Below are positions 1 to 7,650 of a stretch of 35,801 nt of DNA, piece after piece. The position numbers and the translations under genes were made by a program. The DNA lies in contig CAZPRQ010000005.1 in assembly GCA_964589415.1 (NCBI GenBank), positions 1-35,801 on the forward strand, in the 5' to 3' direction. This DNA comes from CAZPRQ01 sp964589415 (GTDB taxonomy: Bacteria; Patescibacteriota; Doudnabacteria; UBA920). The notes beneath the pieces are model-generated. The model ran no database searches. It saw only the letters and a list, made by a program, of their open reading frames with translations, and was not told the origin of the DNA. Each line of letters opens with the position of its first letter. The first letter of the stretch is position 1.

Positions 1-21
1 CCTAGGCGGATGCGAGAAACC

Positions 22-143
22 TTTATTCGTCGTAGTTAAACTACGCCTCATAAAACCAGCGAAAAACGCCTCGTATTAATCAACCTATTCCTGCCAAGCA
101 GAAGAATGGGGAACCCCACTTGGCTAAACGCGGAAGTCCTAAG
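22..143. repeat. Left arm of a ~120-bp imperfect inverted repeat
   Basis: This stretch matches the reverse complement of 2787-2907 over nearly its whole length with a handful of substitutions. It contains two internal hairpins: a 15-bp palindrome CGTAGTTAAACTACG at 31-45, and a CTGC/GCAG stem with flanking CATTC/GAATG-type pairing at about 85-110. The two arms bracket the five minus-strand genes at 234-2697. The hairpin-rich arms could be ends of a mobile or MITE-like element. No transposase is seen between them, so the mobile interpretation is only an inference. Confidence 0.8.
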
Positions 144-179
144 TTTATTACTTAGGTATTATACCACCATGCTAAGAAT

Positions 180-203
180 AAAAAAACCTGCAAAAAGCGC
201 AGG
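180..203 (-). terminator. Intrinsic terminator of the GtrA-like gene
   Basis: On the minus strand a CCTGC/GCAGG stem with a T-rich loop is followed by seven T residues. It lies about 30 nt past the stop codon of the gene at 234-902. Confidence 0.75.
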
Positions 204-233
204 AAACAAAGGATATTTGCGATTATTCGGACT

Positions 234-902
234 TTACCGCCTAAAGACTATAAATTTGTAACACACAAAATTCCAAATTAAAGAGAAGAATGTGGCTGCC
301 AATTTAGCAATATTCAAATTATCGCCGCTATTTTGGGTTAAATTGCCGTAAGTGGAAACTAAATACAGTACGCCGGAGTTGATTAAAAACCCAATCAAAC
401 TGACAATAAAAAACCTCGCGTATAAAGGTTTTTCCTCAAAAATCTTAACTTTAAAAAATCCAAAAAAATTCCATAACGCTATTTGAGCTAATATAAAAAC
501 AATAAATATGCCTGAAAAATAAACAGCCCGCGCGCTTTCATGAGCTCCCAAAACCACCAACACATATACCACCGCGCCAACAATCCCAACAGAAGCAAGC
601 CGGAAGAAATTCTTAAGCAAGTTTACGGCCGATTCGTTTTCAAACGCCCAATATTTATTCCAAAAATAGCTTTGGACGACTGCCAGGAAAAAACCCGGAA
701 TATTTACCCAACCCAACCCGGATCCCCGAGTAATTTCAAATTGCGCGGCCATAAAATTAAGTACCAAAACGTCGATGGTAGTATTAAACAAACCTATGGC
801 ACCAAACCTTAAAAGCTGCAAAATTACCGGCTTGCGTTCAAGTAAACCGGTAATTTTTAAAGACAAGGTTGTGCCCTGAACGGTACCGAGAATCATGTTC
901 AT
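234..902 (-). CDS. GtrA-like polytopic membrane protein with two half-repeats
   Basis: A 222-residue hydrophobic protein with about six predicted membrane segments. The N-terminal part (about 29-90) shows the GtrA pattern: RFGAIG at the first segment, Asn and Asp at its far side, and an NKYWAF loop after the second. A similar unit recurs at 161-222 (RFFIVSLIGF ... NFVCYKFIVF), so the protein looks like two GtrA halves with two extra segments between them. GtrA-family proteins are thought to help move undecaprenyl-phosphate-linked sugars across the membrane for cell-surface glycosylation. That role is family knowledge, not visible here. The usual length is about 120-150 residues, so this one is long. 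The start at 902 lacks a clear Shine-Dalgarno site. Confidence 0.7.
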   Translation of the reverse strand: MNMILGTVQGTTLSLKITGLLERKPVILQLLRFGAIGLFNTTIDVLVLNFMAAQFEITRGSGLGWVNIPGFFLAVVQSYFWNKYWAFENESAVNLLKNFFRLASVGIVGAVVYVLVVLGAHESARAVYFSGIFIVFILAQIALWNFFGFFKVKIFEEKPLYARFFIVSLIGFLINSGVLYLVSTYGNLTQNSGDNLNIAKLAATFFSLIWNFVCYKFIVFRR

Positions 903-962
903 AAGATCAAATGAGTAATTGCTTTATTTCTGCAAAATTTTGAATTAATGGGCTGTCAAACA

Positions 963-1586
963 CTACATTTCCTCGTCATCATCCATAACGACTTTCGGAC
1001 TCTCAATTGCGGTATTGTCATCCATTTCAATATCCGAATTTCCCGAGATGGGCACTTTCTTTATTACATTTTCAACTGCCGCGAAAGCGCTATCCGAATC
1101 TTTTGGAACAATTATGGTTACTTCATCGCCGGATTCTGCTTTAAAATAAGTAAGCGAAGCGAGTAAAACCTTATATGGCTTGCCTTCCGCCAAAACCCGA
1201 AAATCACCCTTTTCATCTACTGTCAAAATGCCCAACATCTTACGTCGCTCAATGGGACCAATTTGTTTATATATAAAGGATCCATCATCCGCTATGGTCA
1301 ATTTTAATACATCGCCTTCAATAAGTTTGGATTTCGAAGCGTAATTTGCCGGAACCGGGTATTGTTTTTTATCTGGCCCAATCATGTTCTGACCATCAAA
1401 AGTACCCTCAATAATTTTTCCGCCTTCAGATACCCCAAAAACCATTGCCTTTTCAGATCCAAATGAGGGTGTTTTGGGCATTTGCCCACCCATTATTTCT
1501 CTAAGTAATTGTCTGGCGGACTGTATATTTTTTTCCGCAGAATCAATCATCTGCGCGATTAAAGCCAAATTTGAAAGCTTGTCCAT
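963..1586 (-). CDS. Conserved-looking hypothetical protein, acidic C-terminus
   Basis: A 207-residue soluble protein that I do not assign to a named family. The first ~33 residues are a helical segment. Residues ~40-175 look beta-rich with many short strands and glycines (IIEGTFDGQNMIGPDKKQYP, then KLIEGDVLKL), suggesting one or two small barrel domains. The last ~25 residues are strongly acidic and end in DDDEEM. There is no signal peptide or membrane segment. It lies second from the left in the repeat-bounded cassette, on the same strand as its neighbours and about 90 bp from the next gene upstream. Co-transcription is plausible but unproven. Confidence 0.65.
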   Translation of the reverse strand: MDKLSNLALIAQMIDSAEKNIQSARQLLREIMGGQMPKTPSFGSEKAMVFGVSEGGKIIEGTFDGQNMIGPDKKQYPVPANYASKSKLIEGDVLKLTIADDGSFIYKQIGPIERRKMLGILTVDEKGDFRVLAEGKPYKVLLASLTYFKAESGDEVTIIVPKDSDSAFAAVENVIKKVPISGNSDIEMDDNTAIESPKVVMDDDEEM

Positions 1587-1675
1587 ACTTTAAATATTTA
1601 TGTTTGTTTCAATGTGTAAGAGTTCTTTTATAGTATACCATACATTCTACCTATGGCAAACTACTTAACCACAGA

Positions 1676-2164
1676 TTAAGTAACTGCCAATTCTGCTGTC
1701 ATAACCATTGGCATTTTAGCGGATACCCGCTTGGAAAATTCAGGGTAGCGCAGGCATAACTCCTGCATAGTCATACTGGACTTCGCGGCATCTTGAAGAA
1801 AAATTGAGGAAGCCACCATGTCATTCTTAAATAATTCCGCGGCATATTCTTTTATTTCCCGCTCATATATTTTTGTCTCTGGTTGTCTTAATCCAAAATT
1901 AAGCACTTCTTTTAATCCGCGAACTTCTTCAAAATCTTTTTCTATGCCAGTCAAGTAAGAGAGTAATTCTTCTTCCGATTTCATATTTTGCATAGCAGAG
2001 TTAACAGCCTCCGAAATTTCAGCCGCGCGAGCAAGAGAAATTCTTCTGGAACGAATAATTTCCGAAAGAAATACGGCCGCCAACCTGCTATAAGCAGCCG
2101 GCATTTCTTTCGGCGCCTTTTGAGATTCCTCTATCTTTTTCAAATTTTCATTGTTATCCGACAT
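1676..2164 (-). CDS. Helical hypothetical protein, paralogue of the 2464-2697 gene
   Basis: A 162-residue, mostly alpha-helical protein without a recognised domain. Residues ~27-90 (a block starting RLAAVFLSEII and ending GLKEVL) align by eye with almost the whole of the 77-residue protein at 2464-2697. The shared pattern is a hydrophobic first helix, an R/S-rich turn, an alanine or glutamate helix, a spacer, and an acidic helix ending LKE(V/K)L. It therefore looks like a diverged duplication within the cassette with an added C-terminal ~70 residues. The N-terminus is polar and lacks a signal peptide. Confidence 0.6.
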   Translation of the reverse strand: MSDNNENLKKIEESQKAPKEMPAAYSRLAAVFLSEIIRSRRISLARAAEISEAVNSAMQNMKSEEELLSYLTGIEKDFEEVRGLKEVLNFGLRQPETKIYEREIKEYAAELFKNDMVASSIFLQDAAKSSMTMQELCLRYPEFSKRVSAKMPMVMTAELAVT

Positions 2165-2215
2165 AAAAAATGTTATTTGGCAAACATCCGGACATGCGCT
2201 TTCGCCGAAAATAAG

Positions 2216-2452
2216 TTAATGCTTGGCGTGGCCTCCATGGTCGCCGGAATGACCGCCGCCACCGCTGCCACCGCTGCCTTTTTTAAAAGGACTCAAAATA
2301 AATGAAGTAAAGAGGTTTAAATTATCTACCAAGCTTTCCAAGTTTTTCCTTGTAAATACCGAGGTAAACAATGCGCCCAAACCAAACAAAAACTCACGCC
2401 TGGTCGATCCACCTTTTTGCTTTTCATGCCCGCCGTGTCCGCTATCTGACAT
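2216..2452 (-). CDS. Small His/Gly-rich protein with twin-arginine-like motif
   Basis: A 78-residue protein. The N-terminal ~14 residues are rich in Gly, His and Ser, followed by STRREFLFGLGALF at 16-29. That matches the (S/T)RRxFL twin-arginine export consensus followed by a short hydrophobic stretch. The C-terminal 20 residues are almost only Gly, Ser and His (about 6 histidines), a composition seen in metal-binding tails. The mature protein would be very short, so it may instead be a membrane-anchored peptide. Tat translocases are generally absent from CPR genomes, which makes the motif odd. The function is unknown. Confidence 0.55.
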   Translation of the reverse strand: MSDSGHGGHEKQKGGSTRREFLFGLGALFTSVFTRKNLESLVDNLNLFTSFILSPFKKGSGGSGGGGHSGDHGGHAKH

Positions 2453-2463
2453 ATTTTTTATAC

Positions 2464-2697
2464 TTAGTCCTTAAAAATATAATTCGGATCCAATAATTTT
2501 TCTTTCAATTCTTTTAATTCCCAATATATGGGCGAATGTCGCTCAATAAACTCGATCAGCTGCTGCCTGGTGGTGACAGACTCACAAACTGGCAAAAAAG
2601 CTTTTAAAATTCGCTGCGCGTCTTCTATGCTCATGCGCTCAGAAGTAACGAGTTGTCCAATAAAAACGGTAAAAATATGAATGTAATTTTCGGGCAT
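2464..2697 (-). CDS. Small helical hypothetical protein, paralogue of the 1676-2164 gene
   Basis: A 77-residue all-helical protein with no recognised family. It corresponds to the central ~65 residues of the 162-residue protein two genes downstream: the same IFTVFIGQLV-type first helix, RMSIEDAQ turn, and ELKELKEKL acidic end. It is the first gene of the cassette on the minus strand and lies 11 bp upstream of the His/Gly-rich gene, so these two are probably co-transcribed. It has no signal sequence. A role as a small adaptor or antitoxin-like partner is possible, but nothing in the sequence shows it. Confidence 0.55.
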   Translation of the reverse strand: MPENYIHIFTVFIGQLVTSERMSIEDAQRILKAFLPVCESVTTRQQLIEFIERHSPIYWELKELKEKLLDPNYIFKD

Positions 2698-2786
2698 GGC
2701 TTATTTATTTTAGCGTAAACGTTAAATTCGTTCAAATTTTCTTACCATTTTACCCTTTTGACCTTTTACCTTCCTCATCTTTCATT

Positions 2787-2907
2787 ATTAGGACTTACGC
2801 GTTTGGCCAAGTCGGGTCCCCATTCTTCTGCTTGGCAGGAATGGGGTGATTAATACGAGGCGTTTTTCGCTGGTTTTATGAGGCGTAGTTTAACTACGAC
2901 GAATAAA
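2787..2907. repeat. Right arm of the ~120-bp inverted repeat
   Basis: This is the reverse-complement partner of 22-143. The match begins at AGGACTTACGCG and ends at the palindrome followed by GACGAATAAA. Differences from the left arm are scattered point changes. The 110 bp to its right, up to the VirD4-like gene, hold no gene. Confidence 0.8.
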
Positions 2908-2996
2908 ACAGTAAGAAAAACAACGAAGTAATTGGCCAAACCGCTTGCGGCGCAGTCATTGCTTGAAACAATCTGGCTTTGCCAGTTGATGAACAA

Positions 2997-3017
2997 TGGC
3001 AAGCGCGGAAGTTCTAA
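2997..3017. repeat. Partial third copy of the inverted-repeat tip
   Basis: TGGCAAGCGCGGAAGTTCTAA resembles the inner tip of the left arm (TGGCTAAACGCGGAAGTCCT at about 121-140) with four or five differences and a one-base gap. It abuts the stop codon of the VirD4-like gene. It may be a relic of another insertion. Confidence 0.4.
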
Positions 3018-5555
3018 TTACCATGATTTTTCAACAGCCGCGGGCCCTTCGCTCATGCGTTCAGCCACCTGACTCGATTCCAAAAGCTCCGCTTCCACCT
3101 CTGCCCGTGCCCGGCCGAATTTTAAACGTGATAACTGCCTTATTGCTTCTGCCAATTCCGGATTACCGTGTTTTTGTGGAGGCAATGTGGCAATGTTAAA
3201 AGGCTTACTGGCCGTACCGTCTACCATAAGTTTTACATAAGCATTAAAACGGTCGATATTCACCAGGTCAAACTCGTTGAAAGTAGGCGCAAACTCCTTA
3301 CCCAAAACCTCCGCATCCTCCGCCCCCGTACGAAAAGCTATCATACTGCCGACATTTCCAAATACCGCGTCACGCAGGTCTTTGCTTCCCGCGCCTTGCG
3401 CGCCTGCCTGCTGCTCCAATTGGCCTAAATATTGATGCGCAATAATCAAATTTAACTTATATTTTCGGGCTTCGGATAAAATGGAAGAAAAAGCGTCAGT
3501 AATAAAATTTTGAAACTCATCTACATACAAATAAAAATCACGCCGGCTGTCCTCTGGTATGTCCGCCCGCGACAAAGCCGACATTTGAAGTTTGGAAACT
3601 AAAATCAATCCCAGTAATTTGGCATTAATTTCCCCCGTACGTCCTTTGGACAAATTGACCAAAAGTACTTTGCCTTCATCCATAACTTTGCGGAAATTAA
3701 ACCCGCTCTTCCCCTGGCCGACAATATTGCGCATCATGGTATTTTCAACAAACCTGCCAACTTTAGAAATAAGGTAACCAAGCATTTCGGATTTATGAAA
3801 ATCCGAGGTCTTGGCCATTTCTTTTTCCCAAAAAAGCCTTACGACCGGATCTTTTACTTTGGAAAGTTTATAACGCTGAAATTCCGTGTCCGTAAATATA
3901 CGCGGCACATCCGCTATTGTGCCCGGATGTTCATTGTCAGCCATTAACGTAAGCATGGCATTGCGCATATTATGTTCAAACATCGGGCCCAGCATTGCCG
4001 GATCTGTTACCAATTTATAAAAAATGGAAATCATTTCCTGTACGGCAAAATCTTTTTGCTCTTCGCTATCCACTTCGAGCATATTTAATCCCAGCGGCCG
4101 CTCCATGTCAAAAGGTTCAAATAAAACCACGTCTTCCGCCCGCTCTTTAGGCACGTTAGCCAATATATCCTGAATTAAATCCCCATGCGGATCTATTACG
4201 CAAAGACCTTCGCCATTTTTTATGTCTTGTATGGCCATGTTGGAAAGCAACACAGACTTACCGCTGCCGGTGCGCCCCAATACATAGGTATGCCGGCGAC
4301 GGTCATCACGCCCCATATATATAGGGGTTTCCATGCCGCGATAAACATTGTTACCAATTAATAACCCACTCTTATGGGTATTTATTGGCGGCGGGGCTTT
4401 TTTTGAAATAAGCCATTTTATGTTAGGAGTCTCAATATACGGGGTTGGCAAATGCCATAAGCTGGCCAACTCTTCGGTATTTAAAATATATTTGCCTTTA
4501 TCGCGAAAAATGCGAAACAGGTAATCCTTAACTATATCGCTTTTGTTCCGTTTTCTAGGATAAAAACCGTTAAACGGGGGCATATTGTACTGCAAAAAAC
4601 TAGAAAGCAAATTGCGCATATGCAATTTTGAATTTCCGGGAATGACCGAAGAAGTAATAAGCCGGACATTAACTTTATACCCTGGCCTGCTGGCTTTTTC
4701 TTCCAAACGCTTAACTATTTCTTGTTGCATAGGGGTAAGCTGTATAGGACTGTAATATCCGCTTAAATCCTTGTGACTGCTCTGCCCCTGACCGGACTTA
4801 CTCCCGGAAACTGCCTGTCCAAACGCATGTACAATATCTTTCAAAAACCTATACAAAGCGCCTTTTTCCACCATTTCAGGATTTTTACCCTGCTGGATTT
4901 CCAAAGCCATATGCCTAGGTTTACCCTGCCATTTTGTCCCTGCCGGACTAAGCACAAACTGTACCGCGGCACCTTCGCCTTCCTGAAGCTTGCTCATGGC
5001 ATTTGTAATGGCATTTAAAGGATCAGACTCCATACTCTTGTAAGTACGAAACGGGTAAACATACCTTTTACTTAAAACCAATTCTTCAGCCTCCACCCAC
5101 GCGCCTTTTTTAAATGGATTATAACCTTTAACCTGTTCCACAAACGCGTGCGGATATTGAGCCTGCAACTGTTTCTCCACCAATTCCTGCAAATGTTTGG
5201 GACAGTTTATATAAAATGAAATTTTCTTTTCCGTACAAGCAATTTCAAAACTGTAAAAATCTTTGCCTTCCAGCCAACCGCGATGCTCTCCGGATTCCGA
5301 AAGCGTGGTAAATAACTGTTCAGCCACCCCTATCATAAGCTTCTTTTCTTCGTCGCTTTTTTGTCTGTCTTTGTCGTCCGAATTTTCTTTGGGCATCTGT
5401 ACTTCCAAAAACACCCATTCTTTTACCCTGGGAACAATATGTTTAGTATGGTAAATATGCCTTTTGTAAAAATAAAAAAATACGGCTAAAAAAACAGCCG
5501 TCAAACCAAACAGCACTAAGAGTGCAATATTTATTGTACTTACGCCATAAAGCAT
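3018..5555 (-). CDS. VirD4/TraG-like type IV secretion-family ATPase
   Basis: An 845-residue protein with one membrane segment at about 9-30 and a cytoplasmic ATPase. Walker A is GRTGSGKS at 427-434, the Walker B-type IDPHGD is at 454-459, and a second acidic motif DEFQNF is at 679-684 followed by SEARKYKLNL. These are hallmarks of the TraM-recognition/TraG-D C-terminal region of coupling-protein ATPases. Relatives pump DNA or protein through type IV secretion or conjugation channels, or assemble pili. CPR genomes carry many stand-alone copies, often near competence or pilus genes. No relaxase, VirB4 or pilin is in this window, so substrate and partners are unknown. Residues 31-400 are a family-specific N-terminal extension. 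It is probably transcribed with the small gene 30 bp upstream. Confidence 0.85.
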   Translation of the reverse strand: MLYGVSTINIALLVLFGLTAVFLAVFFYFYKRHIYHTKHIVPRVKEWVFLEVQMPKENSDDKDRQKSDEEKKLMIGVAEQLFTTLSESGEHRGWLEGKDFYSFEIACTEKKISFYINCPKHLQELVEKQLQAQYPHAFVEQVKGYNPFKKGAWVEAEELVLSKRYVYPFRTYKSMESDPLNAITNAMSKLQEGEGAAVQFVLSPAGTKWQGKPRHMALEIQQGKNPEMVEKGALYRFLKDIVHAFGQAVSGSKSGQGQSSHKDLSGYYSPIQLTPMQQEIVKRLEEKASRPGYKVNVRLITSSVIPGNSKLHMRNLLSSFLQYNMPPFNGFYPRKRNKSDIVKDYLFRIFRDKGKYILNTEELASLWHLPTPYIETPNIKWLISKKAPPPINTHKSGLLIGNNVYRGMETPIYMGRDDRRRHTYVLGRTGSGKSVLLSNMAIQDIKNGEGLCVIDPHGDLIQDILANVPKERAEDVVLFEPFDMERPLGLNMLEVDSEEQKDFAVQEMISIFYKLVTDPAMLGPMFEHNMRNAMLTLMADNEHPGTIADVPRIFTDTEFQRYKLSKVKDPVVRLFWEKEMAKTSDFHKSEMLGYLISKVGRFVENTMMRNIVGQGKSGFNFRKVMDEGKVLLVNLSKGRTGEINAKLLGLILVSKLQMSALSRADIPEDSRRDFYLYVDEFQNFITDAFSSILSEARKYKLNLIIAHQYLGQLEQQAGAQGAGSKDLRDAVFGNVGSMIAFRTGAEDAEVLGKEFAPTFNEFDLVNIDRFNAYVKLMVDGTASKPFNIATLPPQKHGNPELAEAIRQLSRLKFGRARAEVEAELLESSQVAERMSEGPAAVEKSW

Positions 5556-5585
5556 TTATTTTTGTTTCAGCTAAAAAACTAAATA

Positions 5586-5990
5586 TTATTGTCCAACCAA
5601 ACGCTCTGTGTCCTTGAGAAAATCATCTCCTATTGTACCATTGGATTTAAGAACTTCACCTTGATTGCTCATGCGGATCGAGATCAAATCTTCTAAATTT
5701 TTCTGAGGGGTTGCGTCATGTGAAATACCAAAACTATTTCCAGCTGCTGGTTTAGCAATTTCCGCTTTTATATTTACAACTGGATCTAAGTTTTGAGTGT
5801 TATCAGGTATCCTTAAACCGCTTTCTAATGAATTTAATTCCGCCTGATCCCCAGATTCAAAAGTAGCGTCTATTTTCGCGTTAATATCTCCTTCAACTCT
5901 ATTAGCACCATTGCCATGCTTAAAATCACCGGAGCTGCTCCCCGAATCGCGAGTATCGAGAGGTAAAATAGGATTTCTTAAATCTACCAT
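5586..5990 (-). CDS. Hypothetical polar protein upstream of the VirD4-like ATPase
   Basis: A 134-residue hydrophilic protein rich in Asn, Asp, Ser and Gly, with no predicted membrane segment and no family I recognise. It begins MVDLRNPILPLDTRDSGSSS and looks largely disordered for the first ~90 residues. It sits 30 bp upstream of the VirD4-like ATPase and directly behind a consensus promoter. It is therefore the likely first gene of a two-gene transcript, and a substrate or accessory role for the ATPase is conceivable. Confidence 0.6.
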   Translation of the reverse strand: MVDLRNPILPLDTRDSGSSSGDFKHGNGANRVEGDINAKIDATFESGDQAELNSLESGLRIPDNTQNLDPVVNIKAEIAKPAAGNSFGISHDATPQKNLEDLISIRMSNQGEVLKSNGTIGDDFLKDTERLVGQ

Positions 5991-6037
5991 AAAAATATCT
6001 ACCTAATTATAACATATTTCTATAAATATGAATCATT

Positions 6038-6066
6038 ATTATACTATTTTTTTAAATATTCGTCAA
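6038..6066 (-). promoter_or_regulatory. Sigma-70-type promoter for the 5990-3018 transcript
   Basis: On the minus strand TTGACG (6061-6066) is separated by 17 bp from TATAAT (6038-6043). Transcription would start near 6031, about 40 nt before the start codon at 5990. Confidence 0.75.
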
Positions 6067-6090
6067 TGTTTTTATTTGTCAAAGTATATG

Positions 6091-6456
6091 TTAAATTTTT
6101 CCCTCTTTTTCCCATTTTTCCTCAAGTCTGCGAATCCCGTCCTCGTCAAACCCAAAATGATGACCAATTTCATGCCACACCACCCTTCTCACCAAGCTTG
6201 GGATATTTTCCTCGCTTCCCGCAAACCGCTCAATAGTACCTTTCCAAAGAGTTATTTTGTCAGGCAAAGTAGGGTTCATTCCATAACCGGATCCCCTATT
6301 TAGCTGAGATATTCCATGGTAAAGCCCAAACAAACTGTTATTTGGTGACTCGCCTTCCTCAAGCACAATTTCCACATTATTCATGCGTTCGCGGATAGAT
6401 TTTGGCAATGCCAATACCGACTCCGTTATAAGTTGTTCAAATTGTTCCCGTTCCAT
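6091..6456 (-). CDS. Zincin-like metallopeptidase (Zincin_1/DUF1025 family)
   Basis: A 121-residue protein from the ATG at 6456. That start gives the typical family opening MEREQFEQLITESVLALP, while an upstream ATG at 6510 would overlap the neighbour by 74 bp. The active-site signature is HEIGHHFGFDED at 95-106. HExxH and the downstream Asp are the expected zinc ligands of this minimal-gluzincin-like family, whose substrates are mostly unknown. The hydrophobic pattern around FGLYHGI (43-49) and PDKITLW fits the beta-sheet core. Its start overlaps the end of the CYTH gene by 20 bp, so translation is probably coupled. No signal peptide is present, so it acts in the cytoplasm. Confidence 0.8.
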   Translation of the reverse strand: MEREQFEQLITESVLALPKSIRERMNNVEIVLEEGESPNNSLFGLYHGISQLNRGSGYGMNPTLPDKITLWKGTIERFAGSEENIPSLVRRVVWHEIGHHFGFDEDGIRRLEEKWEKEGKI

Positions 6457-6985
6457 GTTTTTGAAAATATAATACGTCGTAGCCATATTCCGCTCTCTTG
6501 GCTGAATCAATGCCGCACTCAGCTAAAAATTTTAACATATCCCGCTGTGCGGCAAAAGCATCCCCATCAGTCATTGTCTCAATTTCCAGAAAATTTCCCA
6601 AGCCTTCCACTGCGTCCAAACAAACTTCAAATTCTTTAAATTTACATTTCCTACGCATTTTAGAAACAATGGAAATCCTCTTATAGCCAAGCTCGGTTAA
6701 TATGCTTTCAAGTTTTTTCGGATCTAAAATTTCCAACTCATGCTCGAGCTTGGACAAATGATTGCCGGCATCGCTACGTTTAAGAGTAAACAAAAATTTT
6801 TCCCCCTGCTTTCGAATTCTTAAAACATTTGTACCCGCCGGGCAGGGAAGCGCCAAAACGTCGGCCGGAACAAATACCGTATCTAGTTGACTCACGGGTG
6901 CTGAAAACTTACAACCAAAAGCTTCCAAATTCCTAAGAACCTGGTCAGCATTTCCGATCTCAATTTTAATTTCCACTTCCTTCAT
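6437..6985 (-). CDS. CYTH-domain protein (CyaB / triphosphatase-like)
   Basis: A 182-residue protein with the defining N-terminal ExExK strand (EVEIK at 3-7), paired basic strands LRIRKQ and LFTLKR, an EHE motif near 85, KMRRKCKF near 110, and LDAVEGLGNFLEIE near 125-138. CYTH enzymes form an eight-strand tunnel that binds triphosphates with metal. Members include class IV adenylate cyclase, thiamine triphosphatase and inorganic triphosphatase. The sequence does not decide which, and annotation as adenylate cyclase would be premature. It overlaps the downstream zincin gene. A second CYTH gene of clearly different sequence is at 7651-8193. Confidence 0.8.
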   Translation of the reverse strand: MKEVEIKIEIGNADQVLRNLEAFGCKFSAPVSQLDTVFVPADVLALPCPAGTNVLRIRKQGEKFLFTLKRSDAGNHLSKLEHELEILDPKKLESILTELGYKRISIVSKMRRKCKFKEFEVCLDAVEGLGNFLEIETMTDGDAFAAQRDMLKFLAECGIDSAKRAEYGYDVLYFQKHGTGTI

Positions 6986-7017
6986 ACAACTTTTTAATTA
7001 TACTTACTTCCCTACTC

Positions 7018-7053
7018 CATACTCATTTTTTACGGCCGTAAAAAATGAGTATG
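7018..7053. repeat. Perfect 36-bp palindrome, copy 1 of a three-copy family
   Basis: The half-site is CATACTCATTTTTTACGG, followed by its exact reverse complement. The central 24 bp (half-site CATTTTTTACGG) is shared with 7623-7646 and 30782-30805, while the outer 6 bp per side are unique to this copy and still self-complementary. It directly abuts the stop codon of the gene at 7054-7596. It may work as an mRNA 3'-end hairpin or a factor-binding site. Confidence 0.85.
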
Positions 7054-7596
7054 TTACTTCAATTCAAAATGTTTTTTCAAATCTTTGTCATCATCTATTT
7101 CTTCCACTTTCATAATCCTAATAAATTCGTTTAAGTGAGTATCCTGCAAATATTGTATGGCTTCCCTATTTAGAGGGTACGGGCTGACAAATACGCTTTG
7201 CTGTAATTTATAAAAGTCATTTTGTTTCAGCAAATACCGAAATTGATGCCGTTTCAATTTACTCTCCTCCGGAAAATCATATATTATAAGCCTCCATTTG
7301 CCATCCCAATGCTTAGGCTTAGTGCTACACCTTGCTTTTTGCAGCAATGCTTCCAACTCTCCCTTATTTGTCAATTTAATAAATCTCTTATTTTCCTTAT
7401 CTTCCCACTTAATATAGCCCTTTTCATACAAATAATACAATGTTTTCTTGAATTGAGGATAGCCGTCAAAATACTTACCCCAATAAGCCCGCCGTCTAAA
7501 TTCACTAGGTGTAGGAAAAAACACCGACAATGTATTGCCAAAAGAAAGCAATAAAACCAAAATATGACTACTTAATGTCAATTTCTTTTTTGCCAT
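7054..7596 (-). CDS. PaaX-like / Cas2-like-domain protein
   Basis: A 180-residue protein. Residues ~1-90 look like a winged-helix domain (a helix-turn region around FRRRAYWGKYFDGYPQFKKT and a wing YIKWEDKENKRFIKLTNKGE). Residues ~95-175 carry the Cas2-like ferredoxin fold found at the C-terminus of PaaX repressors: WDGKWRLIIYDFPEE, then FRYLLKQNDFYKLQQSVFVSPYPL. Stand-alone proteins like this are frequent in Parcubacteria and are often mislabelled CRISPR Cas2. No CRISPR repeats or cas1 are present in this window, so a transcription-factor or nucleic-acid-binding role is more likely. The catalytic Asp of Cas2 could correspond to the D of IIYDFPEE. Confidence 0.75.
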   Translation of the reverse strand: MAKKKLTLSSHILVLLLSFGNTLSVFFPTPSEFRRRAYWGKYFDGYPQFKKTLYYLYEKGYIKWEDKENKRFIKLTNKGELEALLQKARCSTKPKHWDGKWRLIIYDFPEESKLKRHQFRYLLKQNDFYKLQQSVFVSPYPLNREAIQYLQDTHLNEFIRIMKVEEIDDDKDLKKHFELK

Positions 7597-7622
7597 AACA
7601 TTCCTAACTTATCCGCTATCCC

Positions 7623-7646
7623 CATTTTTTACGGCCGTAAAAAATG
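7623..7646. repeat. Perfect 24-bp palindrome, copy 2
   Basis: The half-site CATTTTTTACGG is followed by its exact complement. It is identical to the core of copies 1 and 3, but here the flanks do not pair further. It lies 4 bp past the stop codon of the CYTH gene at 7651-8193. Confidence 0.85.
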
Positions 7647-7650
7647 CAGA

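Noticed and set aside
1..21. Extension of the left inverted repeat to the window edge
   Set aside because: Bases 1-21 do not match the sequence beyond 2907, so the repeat ends near 22.
7054..7596. Evidence for CRISPR (Cas2-like protein)
   Set aside because: The Cas2-like fold is fused to a winged helix as in PaaX. No repeat-spacer array or other cas gene is present in the window.
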